Source of the DNA: Nitrospirota bacterium
GTDB taxonomy: Bacteria; Nitrospirota; Thermodesulfovibrionia; Thermodesulfovibrionales; JdFR-88
Direction of reading: 5' to 3'
Assembly: GCA_021790695.1 (NCBI GenBank)
Contig: JAJYGJ010000167.1
Span: 1-30,943 of the forward strand
DNA: 30,943 bases
Positions 6,705 through 14,665 of this stretch are shown piece after piece (positions within the stretch are counted from its first letter, which is position 1; each line of letters opens with the position of its first letter). A program made the position numbers and the translations under genes. A model generated the notes under the pieces. That model had not been told where the DNA came from. It searched no databases and was given only the letters and a program-made list of their open reading frames with translations.

Positions 6705-8564
6705 TTAAGAGTCCTGCCGCTTCGGGCGCTTGGCGCAGTCGAGGACCTTTTTCCTCAGCCTGACCGAGGAAGGCGTGACCTCCACAAGCTCGTCTTCCTT
6801 TATGAACTCTATAGCCTGTTCAAGGGTAAGGAGCCTCGGCGGCACAAGGCGGAGGGCCTCGTCCGCATTGGACGCCCTCATGTTGGTGAGTTTCTTTTCC
6901 CTGGTGACGTTTACGTCTATGTCCACTTCACGGGAGTTCTCGCCTATTATCATCCCCTCGTAAACCTGCGTGCCGTCCTTTATGAAAAGGGTGCCCCTCG
7001 GCTGGAGATGGAAAAGCGCGTAACCGGTGGCCGGCCCCTTCCTGTCGGCGACGAGCGCCCCGGTCTGCCGCTTGGATATCGGTCCCTGCCAGGGCTCATA
7101 GCCCGCAAAGATATGGTTTAAAAGACCCATCCCCCTGGTGTCTATCAGGAACTGGGAACGGAAACCGATGAGCCCGCGCGAGGGGATAAGATACTCCAGC
7201 CTCACCCTGCCGTGATTGTCGTTTTTCATACTCATCATCCTGCCCTTGCGGATGCCCACCTGCTGGGTGACCACGCCCATGTGCTCCTCCTGGATGTCGA
7301 TGACCAGGCGCTCCATCGGCTCCTTGAGGACGCCCCCTTCCGTTCTGGTGATTATCTGGGGCATCCCGACGGACAACTCATAGCCCTCGCGGCGCATCAT
7401 CTCCACCAGGATGGCAAGCTGAAGCTCTCCCCGGCCCATCACCGTGAAGGAGTCCGTGCCCGAAAAATCCACTTTTATGCTCACGTTATACAGAAGCTCC
7501 TTTTCCAGGCGCTCCCTCAGGTGCCTCGACGTGACAAACCTGCCTTCTTTCCCCGCGAAAGGCGATGAGTTGATCGAAAAGAGCACCTGGATGGTGGGCT
7601 CGTCGACCGCTATCCTGGGCAGCGGCGCGGGGTATTCCGGATGGCAGATCGTATCGCCTATATTGATGCCCTCCACCCCGGCAAGAGAAATGATGTCGCC
7701 GGCCATGGCGGATTCCGTCTGCACCCGTTTCAGGCCGTCGAAGGCGTAGATGGCGGATATCTTCGTGTTTTTCTCCCCGTCTTTGCCCATTATCAGGATC
7801 GGGTCTCCGTGAGCGAGCCTGCCTGAAAATACCCTCCCTATGGCGAGGCGCCCCTTGTAATCGTCATAATCTATGTTCGTCACCAGTATCTGCAGCCTGC
7901 CCTCCTCCTCATATTCCGGGGCCGGTATGTGACTGAGGATGAGATCGAAGAGGGGCCTTAAATCTCCGGGGCCGACAGCGGCCCCGCTGGCAGATCCACC
8001 GGCGAGCCCGCTGGTGGGCCCATCGGTGGGATCGAGTAGCGCCAGGCCGACCTTTGCGTTCGTATAGATGATCGGGAAATCGAGCTGGTCTTCCTCCGCG
8101 TCCAGGTCTATGAAGAGGTCGTAGACCTCGTTCAAGACTTCCTGGATGCGGGCGTCGGGCCTGTCTATCTTGTTTATGACCAGTATCGGCGCGAGCTTCA
8201 GTTCAAGGGCCTTCCTGAGGACAAACCTTGTCTGCGGCAGGGGCCCTTCGGAGGCGTCCACAAGGAGGAGCACCCCGTCTACCATCTTGAGCGTGCGCTC
8301 CACCTCGCCGCCGAAATCCGCGTGTCCCGGCGTATCGACGATATTTATCGTGCACCCGCCGTATGTTATCGCCGTGTTTTTCGCCATTATCGTGATGCCC
8401 TTTTCGCGCTCCAGGTCTATGCTGTCCATCACGCGCTCCTCGACCTGCTGGTTGGCGCGGAAGATGCCGGACTGATGGAGCATGGCGTCCACCAGGGTCG
8501 TCTTGCCGTGGTCCACGTGGGCTATTATGGCGATGTTGCGGATATCGTTTCGTCTGATTGCCAT
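6705..8564 (-). CDS. typA: Ribosome-associated GTPase TypA/BipA
   Basis: Translational GTPase related to EF-G that binds the ribosome and helps 50S assembly and stress or low-temperature growth. The 619 residues are of usual length. Seen are the P-loop AHVDHGKTT (15-23), the switch region ITIM (57-60), DTPGHADFGGEVER (77-90), NKID (131-134), the family-typical RGELQLAILVEMMRREGYE, and the C-terminal domain with GFRSQFLIDTRG and GLLNHIF. Residues about 181-200 (DGPTSGLAGGSASGAAVGPG) form a Gly/Ala/Ser-rich insertion in the loop where other TypA proteins have only a few residues before the PLFDLIL helix. It is divergent from purB. The ATG has GAGG upstream and a TATACT box about 35 nt upstream. 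Confidence 0.97.
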   Translation of the reverse strand: MAIRRNDIRNIAIIAHVDHGKTTLVDAMLHQSGIFRANQQVEERVMDSIDLEREKGITIMAKNTAITYGGCTINIVDTPGHADFGGEVERTLKMVDGVLLLVDASEGPLPQTRFVLRKALELKLAPILVINKIDRPDARIQEVLNEVYDLFIDLDAEEDQLDFPIIYTNAKVGLALLDPTDGPTSGLAGGSASGAAVGPGDLRPLFDLILSHIPAPEYEEEGRLQILVTNIDYDDYKGRLAIGRVFSGRLAHGDPILIMGKDGEKNTKISAIYAFDGLKRVQTESAMAGDIISLAGVEGINIGDTICHPEYPAPLPRIAVDEPTIQVLFSINSSPFAGKEGRFVTSRHLRERLEKELLYNVSIKVDFSGTDSFTVMGRGELQLAILVEMMRREGYELSVGMPQIITRTEGGVLKEPMERLVIDIQEEHMGVVTQQVGIRKGRMMSMKNDNHGRVRLEYLIPSRGLIGFRSQFLIDTRGMGLLNHIFAGYEPWQGPISKRQTGALVADRKGPATGYALFHLQPRGTLFIKDGTQVYEGMIIGENSREVDIDVNVTREKKLTNMRASNADEALRLVPPRLLTLEQAIEFIKEDELVEVTPSSVRLRKKVLDCAKRPKRQDS

Positions 8565-8598
8565 CGAAAACCTCGATTCTTTATTTGTTCAGCCTTTT

Positions 8599-8604
8599 AG
8601 TATA
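8599..8604 (-). promoter_or_regulatory. Possible typA -10 box
   Basis: TATACT on the minus strand, 34 nt upstream of the typA ATG. The hexamer 17 nt further up (TTCAAT) is a poor -35, so this is a weak call. Confidence 0.4.
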
Positions 8605-8715
8605 ACCTTTTTACCGCGTTCATTGAAAACCGCCCCCCATTCTGTTTAAACATCCGCAAACACCGGCAGACGCCGTGACCGCGATCACAAATACGCGGAA
8701 AAAAAACGCTTTTTA

Positions 8716-8745
8716 TTTACAGCCGCGCTCCCGAATGTGTAAAAT
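8716..8745 (+). promoter_or_regulatory. Promoter of purB-purS
   Basis: -35 TTTACA (8716-8721), 18-nt spacer, -10 TAAAAT (8740-8745), giving a leader of roughly 34 nt before the purB ATG. No purine-repressor-like palindrome or riboswitch fold is evident in the 220-bp divergent region. Confidence 0.6.
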
Positions 8746-8785
8746 ACCGCAGGCTTATTGAAGAAATCCCCCGGCGGGTGAGAGA

Positions 8786-10126
8786 ATGATAGCCAGGTAC
8801 ACAAGGCCCGAAATGGGCCGCTTGTGGCGGACCGAGACCAGATACCAAAAATGGCTCGAAGTGGAGCTTGCCGTCTGCGAGGCGTGGGCCTCGGCCGGCC
8901 GGATACCGGCGGCCGCCCTCAACGAGATAAAACAAAAGGCCGGTTTCGACACCGCCAGGATTGACGAGATAGAGGCCGAGGTCCGGCACGATGTGATCGC
9001 CTTCCTGACGAGCGTGGCGGAGAAGATCGGCCCGGCATCGAGGTACGTTCACATGGGGCTTACGTCCTCGGATGTCGTGGACACCGCGCTCGCGCTCCAG
9101 ATGAGGGAGGCCGCGGGCATCATCATCCGGGACGTAAAGGCGCTTCTGTCCGTCCTCAAGGCCGGGGCGTTTGCCTACAAGGACACCGTCTGCATGGGCC
9201 GAAGCCACGGCGTGCATGCCGAGCCCGTGACCTTCGGCCTGAAATTCGCCCTGTGGCACGAGGACATGAGGAGGAACCTTCAGAGGCTCCTTGCCGCCAG
9301 GAGGGAAATAAGCGTCGGGAAGCTGTCCGGGGCGGTGGGGACGTTTTCAAACATCCCTCCCAGGATCGAGGAGTTGGTCTGCCGCCGGCTGGGACTGAAA
9401 CCCGAGCCCGTGGCGACCCAGGTGGTCCAGCGCGACAGGCACGCCCAATATATCCTTTGCCTGGCCCTGCTTGCAGCAGGCGTGGAGAAGATAGCCGTCG
9501 AGATCAGGCATCTGCAGCGCACCGAGGTGCTCGAGGCCGAAGAGCCCTTCGGAGAGGGACAGAAAGGCTCCTCCGCCATGCCCCACAAGAGAAACCCCGT
9601 CGGCTCCGAAAACCTCTCGGGTCTTGCCCGCGTGGTGCGCTCAAACGCGGTCGCGGCCCTGGAAAATGTCACCCTGTGGCACGAAAGGGACATCTCGCAC
9701 TCCTCGGTGGAGCGCGTCATCATACCGGACAGCTCGATACTGGCCGATTACATGCTCTGCAGGCTCACCGGAATCCTGGAGGGCCTGCGGGTCCATCCGG
9801 ACAGGATGAAGGCCAACATGGAGCTCTCCCACGGCCTCCACAACTCCCAGCGCGTCCTTCTGGCCCTCACCCAAAAGGGCATGACGCGGGAAGACGCCTA
9901 CAGGCTCGTGCAGCAAAACGCGATGAAAAGCTGGAAGAGCGGAGAGAGTTTCCTGAAACTTCTCTTGAAGGACCAGGAGATAAAGAAATACCTGGGCCGC
10001 GCCGAACTGAAGGGACTTTTCTCCACGGAGCCTTATCTGAAGAACGTGGATTTCATATTTGACAGGGTCTTTCAGAATATTACGGGGTCTTTCAGACCCG
10101 GTCTGGGGGGGAGGAGACGGAAATGA
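8786..10126 (+). CDS. purB: Adenylosuccinate lyase
   Basis: Cytoplasmic enzyme of purine synthesis that removes fumarate from SAICAR and from adenylosuccinate. The 446 residues have normal length. Seen are the N-terminal RYTRPEMGRLW, the TSSDVVDTALALQ segment (93-105), the general-acid region MGRSHGVHAEPVTFG with His141, and the fumarase/aspartase superfamily signature SSAMPHKRNP (262-271) carrying the catalytic Ser263. The C-terminal TREDAYRLVQ is also typical. GGTGAG precedes the ATG. It is followed by purS with an ATGA overlap, so the two are translationally coupled. Confidence 0.97.
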   Translation: MIARYTRPEMGRLWRTETRYQKWLEVELAVCEAWASAGRIPAAALNEIKQKAGFDTARIDEIEAEVRHDVIAFLTSVAEKIGPASRYVHMGLTSSDVVDTALALQMREAAGIIIRDVKALLSVLKAGAFAYKDTVCMGRSHGVHAEPVTFGLKFALWHEDMRRNLQRLLAARREISVGKLSGAVGTFSNIPPRIEELVCRRLGLKPEPVATQVVQRDRHAQYILCLALLAAGVEKIAVEIRHLQRTEVLEAEEPFGEGQKGSSAMPHKRNPVGSENLSGLARVVRSNAVAALENVTLWHERDISHSSVERVIIPDSSILADYMLCRLTGILEGLRVHPDRMKANMELSHGLHNSQRVLLALTQKGMTREDAYRLVQQNAMKSWKSGESFLKLLLKDQEIKKYLGRAELKGLFSTEPYLKNVDFIFDRVFQNITGSFRPGLGGRRRK

Positions 10127-10368
10127 AGGCAAGGGTTTACGTGAGGCTGAAGGCCTCGGTGCTTGATCCGCAGGGCAAGGCGGTGCTTTCGGGCCTTCAG
10201 GGCCTCGGTTTCGAGGGACTGGAGGACGTGCGCGTGGGGAAACTGATAGAGATAACCTTCTCCGGGGCGGTGCGGAAGGAGGAGGCGGGCCGCGCCGTGC
10301 ACCGGATGTGTGAAAAACTCCTGGCCAACACGGTCATCGAAGAGTTCGATTACGAGATCATCGAATGA
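10123..10368 (+). CDS. purS: Phosphoribosylformylglycinamidine synthase subunit PurS
   Basis: Small subunit (81 residues) that bridges PurL and PurQ in the FGAM synthase complex of purine synthesis. The sequence has the family pattern KARVYVRLKASVLDPQGKAV, the central GFEGLEDVRVGKLIEI and the ending CEKLLANTVIEEFDYEI. The ATG overlaps the purB stop (ATGA). purQ and purL do not follow; the pilus genes start 92 bp later, so the other subunits must be elsewhere. Confidence 0.96.
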   Translation: MKARVYVRLKASVLDPQGKAVLSGLQGLGFEGLEDVRVGKLIEITFSGAVRKEEAGRAVHRMCEKLLANTVIEEFDYEIIE

Positions 10369-10421
10369 ACGCTTTTTCTTTTTTCCTCAATATTTCCGGC
10401 CTGTTCGAAGGCGGCGTTCGA

Positions 10422-10450
10422 TTGACATTATCCGCGCGCTTTTTTTATAT
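10422..10450 (+). promoter_or_regulatory. pilB promoter, predicted leaderless
   Basis: -35 TTGACA (10422-10427), exactly 17 nt, -10 TTATAT (10445-10450). The pilB ATG begins 9 nt after the -10 box, so the transcript should begin at about the A of the ATG. No Shine-Dalgarno sequence is present. Confidence 0.75.
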
Positions 10451-10459
10451 TCTTTTGCG

Positions 10460-12289
10460 ATGACGACCACCACGCTGGGCCAGATGCTCGTCTCGTTTCA
10501 GGTAGTGACCGAGGAACAGCTCAAGCAGGCGCTGGCCCTCCAGAGACGCGAGGGGATCAAGCTGGGCGGCGCGCTGGTCAAGTTGGGCTATATCTCGGAA
10601 AAAGGCCTGCTGGGCTTTCTGAGCAGGCAGTACGGGCTTCCCTCCATGGAGATCGGGCAGGCGAATATCGACCCCGCCGTCATAAAACTGATTCCCGGCG
10701 AGATGGCGAAGAAATACCAGATATTGCCGGTGGCCAGGGTGGGGGCCACGCTCACCATAGCCAGCGCCGATCCCTCGAACGTCTTCGCCATAGACGACGT
10801 AAAGTTCATGACGGGCTACAACGTGGACATCGTCCTGGCCGGTGAAAGCGAACTGGCGGCCTCCATAGCGAACTACTACGGGGGCGAGATAAAAAGGCCG
10901 GGGACGGCGGGGCGTCCCGCGGCGGACAGCCGCGCCACGGCCGCCATACTGGAGGCAAAGGACTTCGTAACGAAACAGGAAACCGGGGAGGACCAGGCCG
11001 AAGATGGCCTGGTCATGGACTCCATGGTCGATGTGGAGGAGTTCGACAAGGTGGTGGGCAGCGCGCTTGACGACATAGAGGCCGTCGAGGAAAAGGAAGA
11101 CGGCGATGCAATAAAGGAAGTCGATGCCCCCATCGTAAAGCTCGTAAACGGGATACTCGTAAACGCCATCAAGGCCAGGGCGAGCGATATCCACCTGGAA
11201 CCCTACGAGGCGTCGCTCCGGGTCCGCTACCGCGTTGACGGCGTGCTCTACAACGTCATGAACCTCCCGGTGAAGATAAGGGCCGCGCTCACCTCCAGGA
11301 TAAAGATAATGTCCAGGCTGGACATCGCGGAACGAAGGCTCCCGCAGGACGGCAGGATAAAGCTGAAACTGGGCAGGAAAAGGGAGATAGATTTCCGCGT
11401 CTCCGTTCTGCCCTGCCTCTTCGGAGAAAAGACGGTCCTCCGCATCCTTGACAAATCGAACCTCCAGGTGGACCTGGCGAAACTGGGGTTCGAGGAGGGC
11501 GCCCTCGGGGATTTCATGGCGGCCCTCGACAAGCCTTACGGGATGATACTGGTCACGGGCCCCACCGGAAGCGGCAAGACCACCACCCTCTATTCGGCCC
11601 TGAATTACCTGAACAAGCCGGGCACAAACATAATGAGCGCGGAAGACCCCGTGGAGTACAATTTCGTCGGCATAAACCAGGTCCATGTCCGGGAGGACAT
11701 AGGGCTCACCTTCGCCTCGGCCCTCCGTTCCTTCCTGAGACAGGACCCGGACATCATAATGGTGGGCGAGATCAGGGATTTCGAGACCGCCGAGATCGCC
11801 ATAAAGGCGGCCCTCACGGGCCACCTTGTCCTCTCCACGATCCATACAAACGACGCGCCCGCCACCATAAACAGGCTCCTGAACATGGGCATTGAGCCGT
11901 TCCTCGTCTCCAGTTCCGTGATACTTATCCTCGCCCAGCGGCTTGCAAGAAGGATCTGCGCCCACTGCAAGGAGGAGGAGAAGGCCCCCAGGCATGCCCT
12001 TCTCCAGGTAGGGTTCTCCGAGGAGGAGGCCGACCAGGTGAAGATATTCAGGGGCAAGGGATGCCCCGCCTGCAACAACACCGGATACAGGGGAAGGGTC
12101 GCCCTCTACGAAGTCATGGTGCTCGGTGAAGAGTTAAAGCAGCTCATCCTCGAGGGGGCCCCCGCGGACGAGCTTAAAAAGGCGGCCATGGGGTGCGGCA
12201 TGAAGACGCTGCGCATGAGCGGGCTGGCGAAGGCAAGGGAAGGGATCACCACCATCGAGGAGGTGCTGAGGGTAAGCTTTGGGAATTAG
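10460..12289 (+). CDS. pilB: Type IV pilus extension ATPase PilB
   Basis: Hexameric cytoplasmic motor that powers pilin polymerisation. From the ATG at 10460 the protein has 609 residues. An N-terminal MshE/T2SSE-type domain (TLGQMLVSFQVVTEEQLKQAL, then GLPSMEIGQANIDPAVIKLIP) is followed by a linker and then the ATPase core. Walker A GPTGSGKTTT lies near residue 366, the Asp/His boxes include AEDPVEYNFVGINQVHV and LSTIHTNDAPATINRLL, and DPDIIMVGEIRDFETAEIA is Walker B. A four-Cys zinc motif (CAHC near 500 and CPAC near 534) is intact. Longer upstream frames lack a start signal, and the N-terminal domain begins right at this ATG. GspE is the alternative, but pilT and pilC next door decide for PilB. 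Confidence 0.95.
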   Translation: MTTTTLGQMLVSFQVVTEEQLKQALALQRREGIKLGGALVKLGYISEKGLLGFLSRQYGLPSMEIGQANIDPAVIKLIPGEMAKKYQILPVARVGATLTIASADPSNVFAIDDVKFMTGYNVDIVLAGESELAASIANYYGGEIKRPGTAGRPAADSRATAAILEAKDFVTKQETGEDQAEDGLVMDSMVDVEEFDKVVGSALDDIEAVEEKEDGDAIKEVDAPIVKLVNGILVNAIKARASDIHLEPYEASLRVRYRVDGVLYNVMNLPVKIRAALTSRIKIMSRLDIAERRLPQDGRIKLKLGRKREIDFRVSVLPCLFGEKTVLRILDKSNLQVDLAKLGFEEGALGDFMAALDKPYGMILVTGPTGSGKTTTLYSALNYLNKPGTNIMSAEDPVEYNFVGINQVHVREDIGLTFASALRSFLRQDPDIIMVGEIRDFETAEIAIKAALTGHLVLSTIHTNDAPATINRLLNMGIEPFLVSSSVILILAQRLARRICAHCKEEEKAPRHALLQVGFSEEEADQVKIFRGKGCPACNNTGYRGRVALYEVMVLGEELKQLILEGAPADELKKAAMGCGMKTLRMSGLAKAREGITTIEEVLRVSFGN

Positions 12290-12340
12290 GATATCCGATA
12301 TCCGGCGTTTGACGTAAAAAGGTAAAAAGGAGAAGAAAAT

Positions 12341-13435
12341 TTGGCCGAAACTCTTTTGTTTGAGCTTCTGAAGACCATGATAGAGAAAGGGGCGAGCGAC
12401 CTGCATATAACGACCAAGACCCCGCCCAGGTTCCGCATCGACGGGAAACTTATGCCCCTGGGCGGGGAGATACTAAACGAGGCCGACACGAAGAGCCTCT
12501 GTTACAGCGTGCTCACGGACGCGCAGAAACAGCGCTTCGAGGAGGTAAACGAGCTGGATTTCTCCTTCGGCCTGAAGGGTATCAGCCGCTTCAGGGGCAA
12601 TGTCTTCATGCAGAGGGGCGCGGTAGCCGGCGTCTTCAGGGCCGTGCCCTTCGGCATAAAGAGTTTCAGCGAACTGGGGCTTCCCGCGATCGTCTCCGAA
12701 CTGGCCAAAAAGCCCAGGGGGCTTGTGCTCGTCACGGGCCCCACCGGCTGCGGCAAGTCCACCACGCTGGCCGCCATGGTGGACATCATAAATTCCGAGC
12801 GAAGCTGCCACATCATCACCGTCGAAGACCCCATCGAATACCTGCACGCGCATAAAAAATCCCAGGTAAACCAGAGGGAGGTAAACGCCGACACCATCAG
12901 TTTCAAAAACGCCCTCAAGCACATCCTGAGGCAGGACCCGGACGTGGTGCTCATAGGCGAAATGCGCGACCTGGAGACGATAGAGGCCGCCCTTACCGTC
13001 TCGGAGACGGGACACCTCACCCTGGCAACACTCCATACGAACTCCGCCGTGCAGACGTTAAACAGGATAATAGACGTCTTTCCGCCGCACCAGCAGGACC
13101 AGATCAGGGTGCAGCTCTCCTTCGTGCTCGAAGGGGTCATCTCGCAGCAGCTCCTGCCCAAAAAAAGCGGCACCGGAAGGGTGATGGCGGTGGAGGTGCT
13201 GATACCCACCCCGGCCATAAGAAATCTCATAAGGGAAGACAAGCTGCACCAGATATACGGCAGCATGCAGACCGGCCAGGCACAGTCCGGGATGCAGACC
13301 ATGAACCAGTCGCTCGTCGAGCTTATGAACAAGAACCTGATTTCGTTCGAAGAAGCCGCCGGACGCTCCACGATGCTGGACGAGTTCCTCGCGGTCGTAA
13401 AAAAGGAAAATAAAACTCCTAATCCAAGGAGGTAA
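12341..13435 (+). CDS. pilT: Type IV pilus retraction ATPase PilT
   Basis: Motor ATPase that depolymerises the pilus, driving twitching motility and DNA uptake in known systems. The 364 residues have an N-terminal PAS-like domain, Walker A GPTGCGKSTT near 133-142, VEDPIEYLHAHKKSQVNQRE, Walker B RQDPDVVLIGEMRD and LATLHTNSAVQTLNRI. The AIRNLIRE motif near residue 291, diagnostic for PilT and needed for retraction, is present. The start is TTG at 12341 with AAGGAG about 10 nt upstream; no ATG fits before the conserved region. It lies 51 bp after pilB and 6 bp before pilC. Confidence 0.96.
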   Translation: MAETLLFELLKTMIEKGASDLHITTKTPPRFRIDGKLMPLGGEILNEADTKSLCYSVLTDAQKQRFEEVNELDFSFGLKGISRFRGNVFMQRGAVAGVFRAVPFGIKSFSELGLPAIVSELAKKPRGLVLVTGPTGCGKSTTLAAMVDIINSERSCHIITVEDPIEYLHAHKKSQVNQREVNADTISFKNALKHILRQDPDVVLIGEMRDLETIEAALTVSETGHLTLATLHTNSAVQTLNRIIDVFPPHQQDQIRVQLSFVLEGVISQQLLPKKSGTGRVMAVEVLIPTPAIRNLIREDKLHQIYGSMQTGQAQSGMQTMNQSLVELMNKNLISFEEAAGRSTMLDEFLAVVKKENKTPNPRR

Positions 13436-13441
13436 TCAGGA

Positions 13442-14653
13442 ATGGCTACCGTTTTTCAGTGGTCCGGAAAAACCAGGGCCGGGGCGGTCGAGGGAGGGGA
13501 AATGGCCGCCGGCTCAAGGGACGAAGTCGTAACCCAGCTCAGGAAAAGAAACATAATCCCCACGTCGATCACGAAAAAGAAAAAGGGAATAGTCATCAAT
13601 CTTCCCTTCGGAGGCGGGATAAAGGAAAAGGACGTGGTCATTTTCACGAGGCAGTTTTCAACCATGATAGACGCGGGGCTGCCCCTGGTGCAGGCCCTGG
13701 ACATTCTCGCCTCCCAGGCGGCCAACAAGCGCTTCGCCTCGATAATAGGGCAGATAAAGTCCGAAGTGGAAGGGGGCTCCACTTACGCCGACGCCCTACG
13801 CAAACAGCCGAAGGCCTTCAGCGAGCTCTATGTGAACATGGTCGCCGCCGGCGAGGCCGGCGGCATACTGGACACCGTCTTGAACCGGCTGGCCGCTTAC
13901 ATGGAAAAAGCGATAAAGCTCAAAAGGAAGGTAAAAGGCGCCCTTACCTACCCGATAATAGTTACCCTGGTCGCGGTGCTGGTCGTGACGATCATAATGG
14001 TAAAGGTCGTGCCCACCTTCTCCCAGATGTTTTCGTCCCTGGGCGGCACGCTGCCCGCCCCGACCCGGATCGTCATCGCCCTCAGTCATTTCCTGGCCGG
14101 CAAGGGCGGTCTCTTCATGCTTGTCTTTATCGCAGCGGCCGCGATCGGGATTTTCCAGTTCGGCAGGACCAAAAAAGGCAGGCTCGTCATCGACAGCATC
14201 ATTCTGAAGCTGCCCATATTCGGGATCCTTCTGCTGAAAGTGGCCGTGGCGAAGTTCACCAGGACCCTGGGGACCCTGATAGGTAGCGGCGTGCCGATCC
14301 TGGACGGGCTTGATATAACGGCCAAGACCGCGGGCAACAAAAGGATAGAGGGCGCGGTTATTTGCGTGAAAAACGCCGTTCAGGAGGGTAAGACCCTGGC
14401 AGAGCCACTCACGGAGCAGAAGGTGTTCCCGAACATGGTGACGCAGATGATCTCCGTGGGAGAGTCCGCGGGCGCCCTCGACGCGATGCTCAGCAAGATA
14501 GCGGATTTCTACGACGATGAGGTGGACGCGGCCGTATCGAACCTCACGGCCATGCTGGAGCCCCTCCTGATGGTCTTCCTGGGAGGCGTCATCGGCTTCA
14601 TAGTGATCGCCATGTACCTGCCCATATTCAAGATGGGCCAGCTCATCCACTGA
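13442..14653 (+). CDS. pilC: Type IV pilus inner-membrane platform protein PilC
   Basis: Polytopic inner-membrane protein on which PilB and PilT act. The 403 residues show two GspF-type cytoplasmic domains: one around 65-190 (VVIFTRQFSTMIDAGLPLVQALDIL) and its repeat around 265-390 (FTRTLGTLIGSGVPILDGLDI). Membrane segments follow each (YPIIVTLVAVLVVTIIMV, a second near 225-240, and LLMVFLGGVIGFIVIAMYLPIF at the C-terminus). A near-perfect AAGGAGGT site lies 8 nt before the ATG, the strongest ribosome binding site in this block. It follows pilT and precedes pilS with 12 bp between stop and start. Confidence 0.96.
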   Translation: MATVFQWSGKTRAGAVEGGEMAAGSRDEVVTQLRKRNIIPTSITKKKKGIVINLPFGGGIKEKDVVIFTRQFSTMIDAGLPLVQALDILASQAANKRFASIIGQIKSEVEGGSTYADALRKQPKAFSELYVNMVAAGEAGGILDTVLNRLAAYMEKAIKLKRKVKGALTYPIIVTLVAVLVVTIIMVKVVPTFSQMFSSLGGTLPAPTRIVIALSHFLAGKGGLFMLVFIAAAAIGIFQFGRTKKGRLVIDSIILKLPIFGILLLKVAVAKFTRTLGTLIGSGVPILDGLDITAKTAGNKRIEGAVICVKNAVQEGKTLAEPLTEQKVFPNMVTQMISVGESAGALDAMLSKIADFYDDEVDAAVSNLTAMLEPLLMVFLGGVIGFIVIAMYLPIFKMGQLIH

Positions 14654-14665
14654 TAAAAAACAGTG

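Noticed and set aside
6495..6708. Overlapping 60-codon plus-strand frames downstream of typA
   Set aside because: No ribosome site, no recognisable product, and two frames are open at once, as expected by chance in GC-rich DNA.
9463..9478. A sigma-54-like sequence (TGGCCCTGCTTGCA) inside purB
   Set aside because: The spacing between the GG and GC elements is two bases short, and it lies within a coding region.
10445..11995. A 516-codon open frame on the minus strand opposite pilB, and similar long antisense frames elsewhere (for example 13796-14791 and 27914-29020)
   Set aside because: They lie opposite well-conserved genes, have Arg/His/Gly-rich nonsense-like translations and no ribosome sites; such shadow frames are expected in GC-rich coding DNA.
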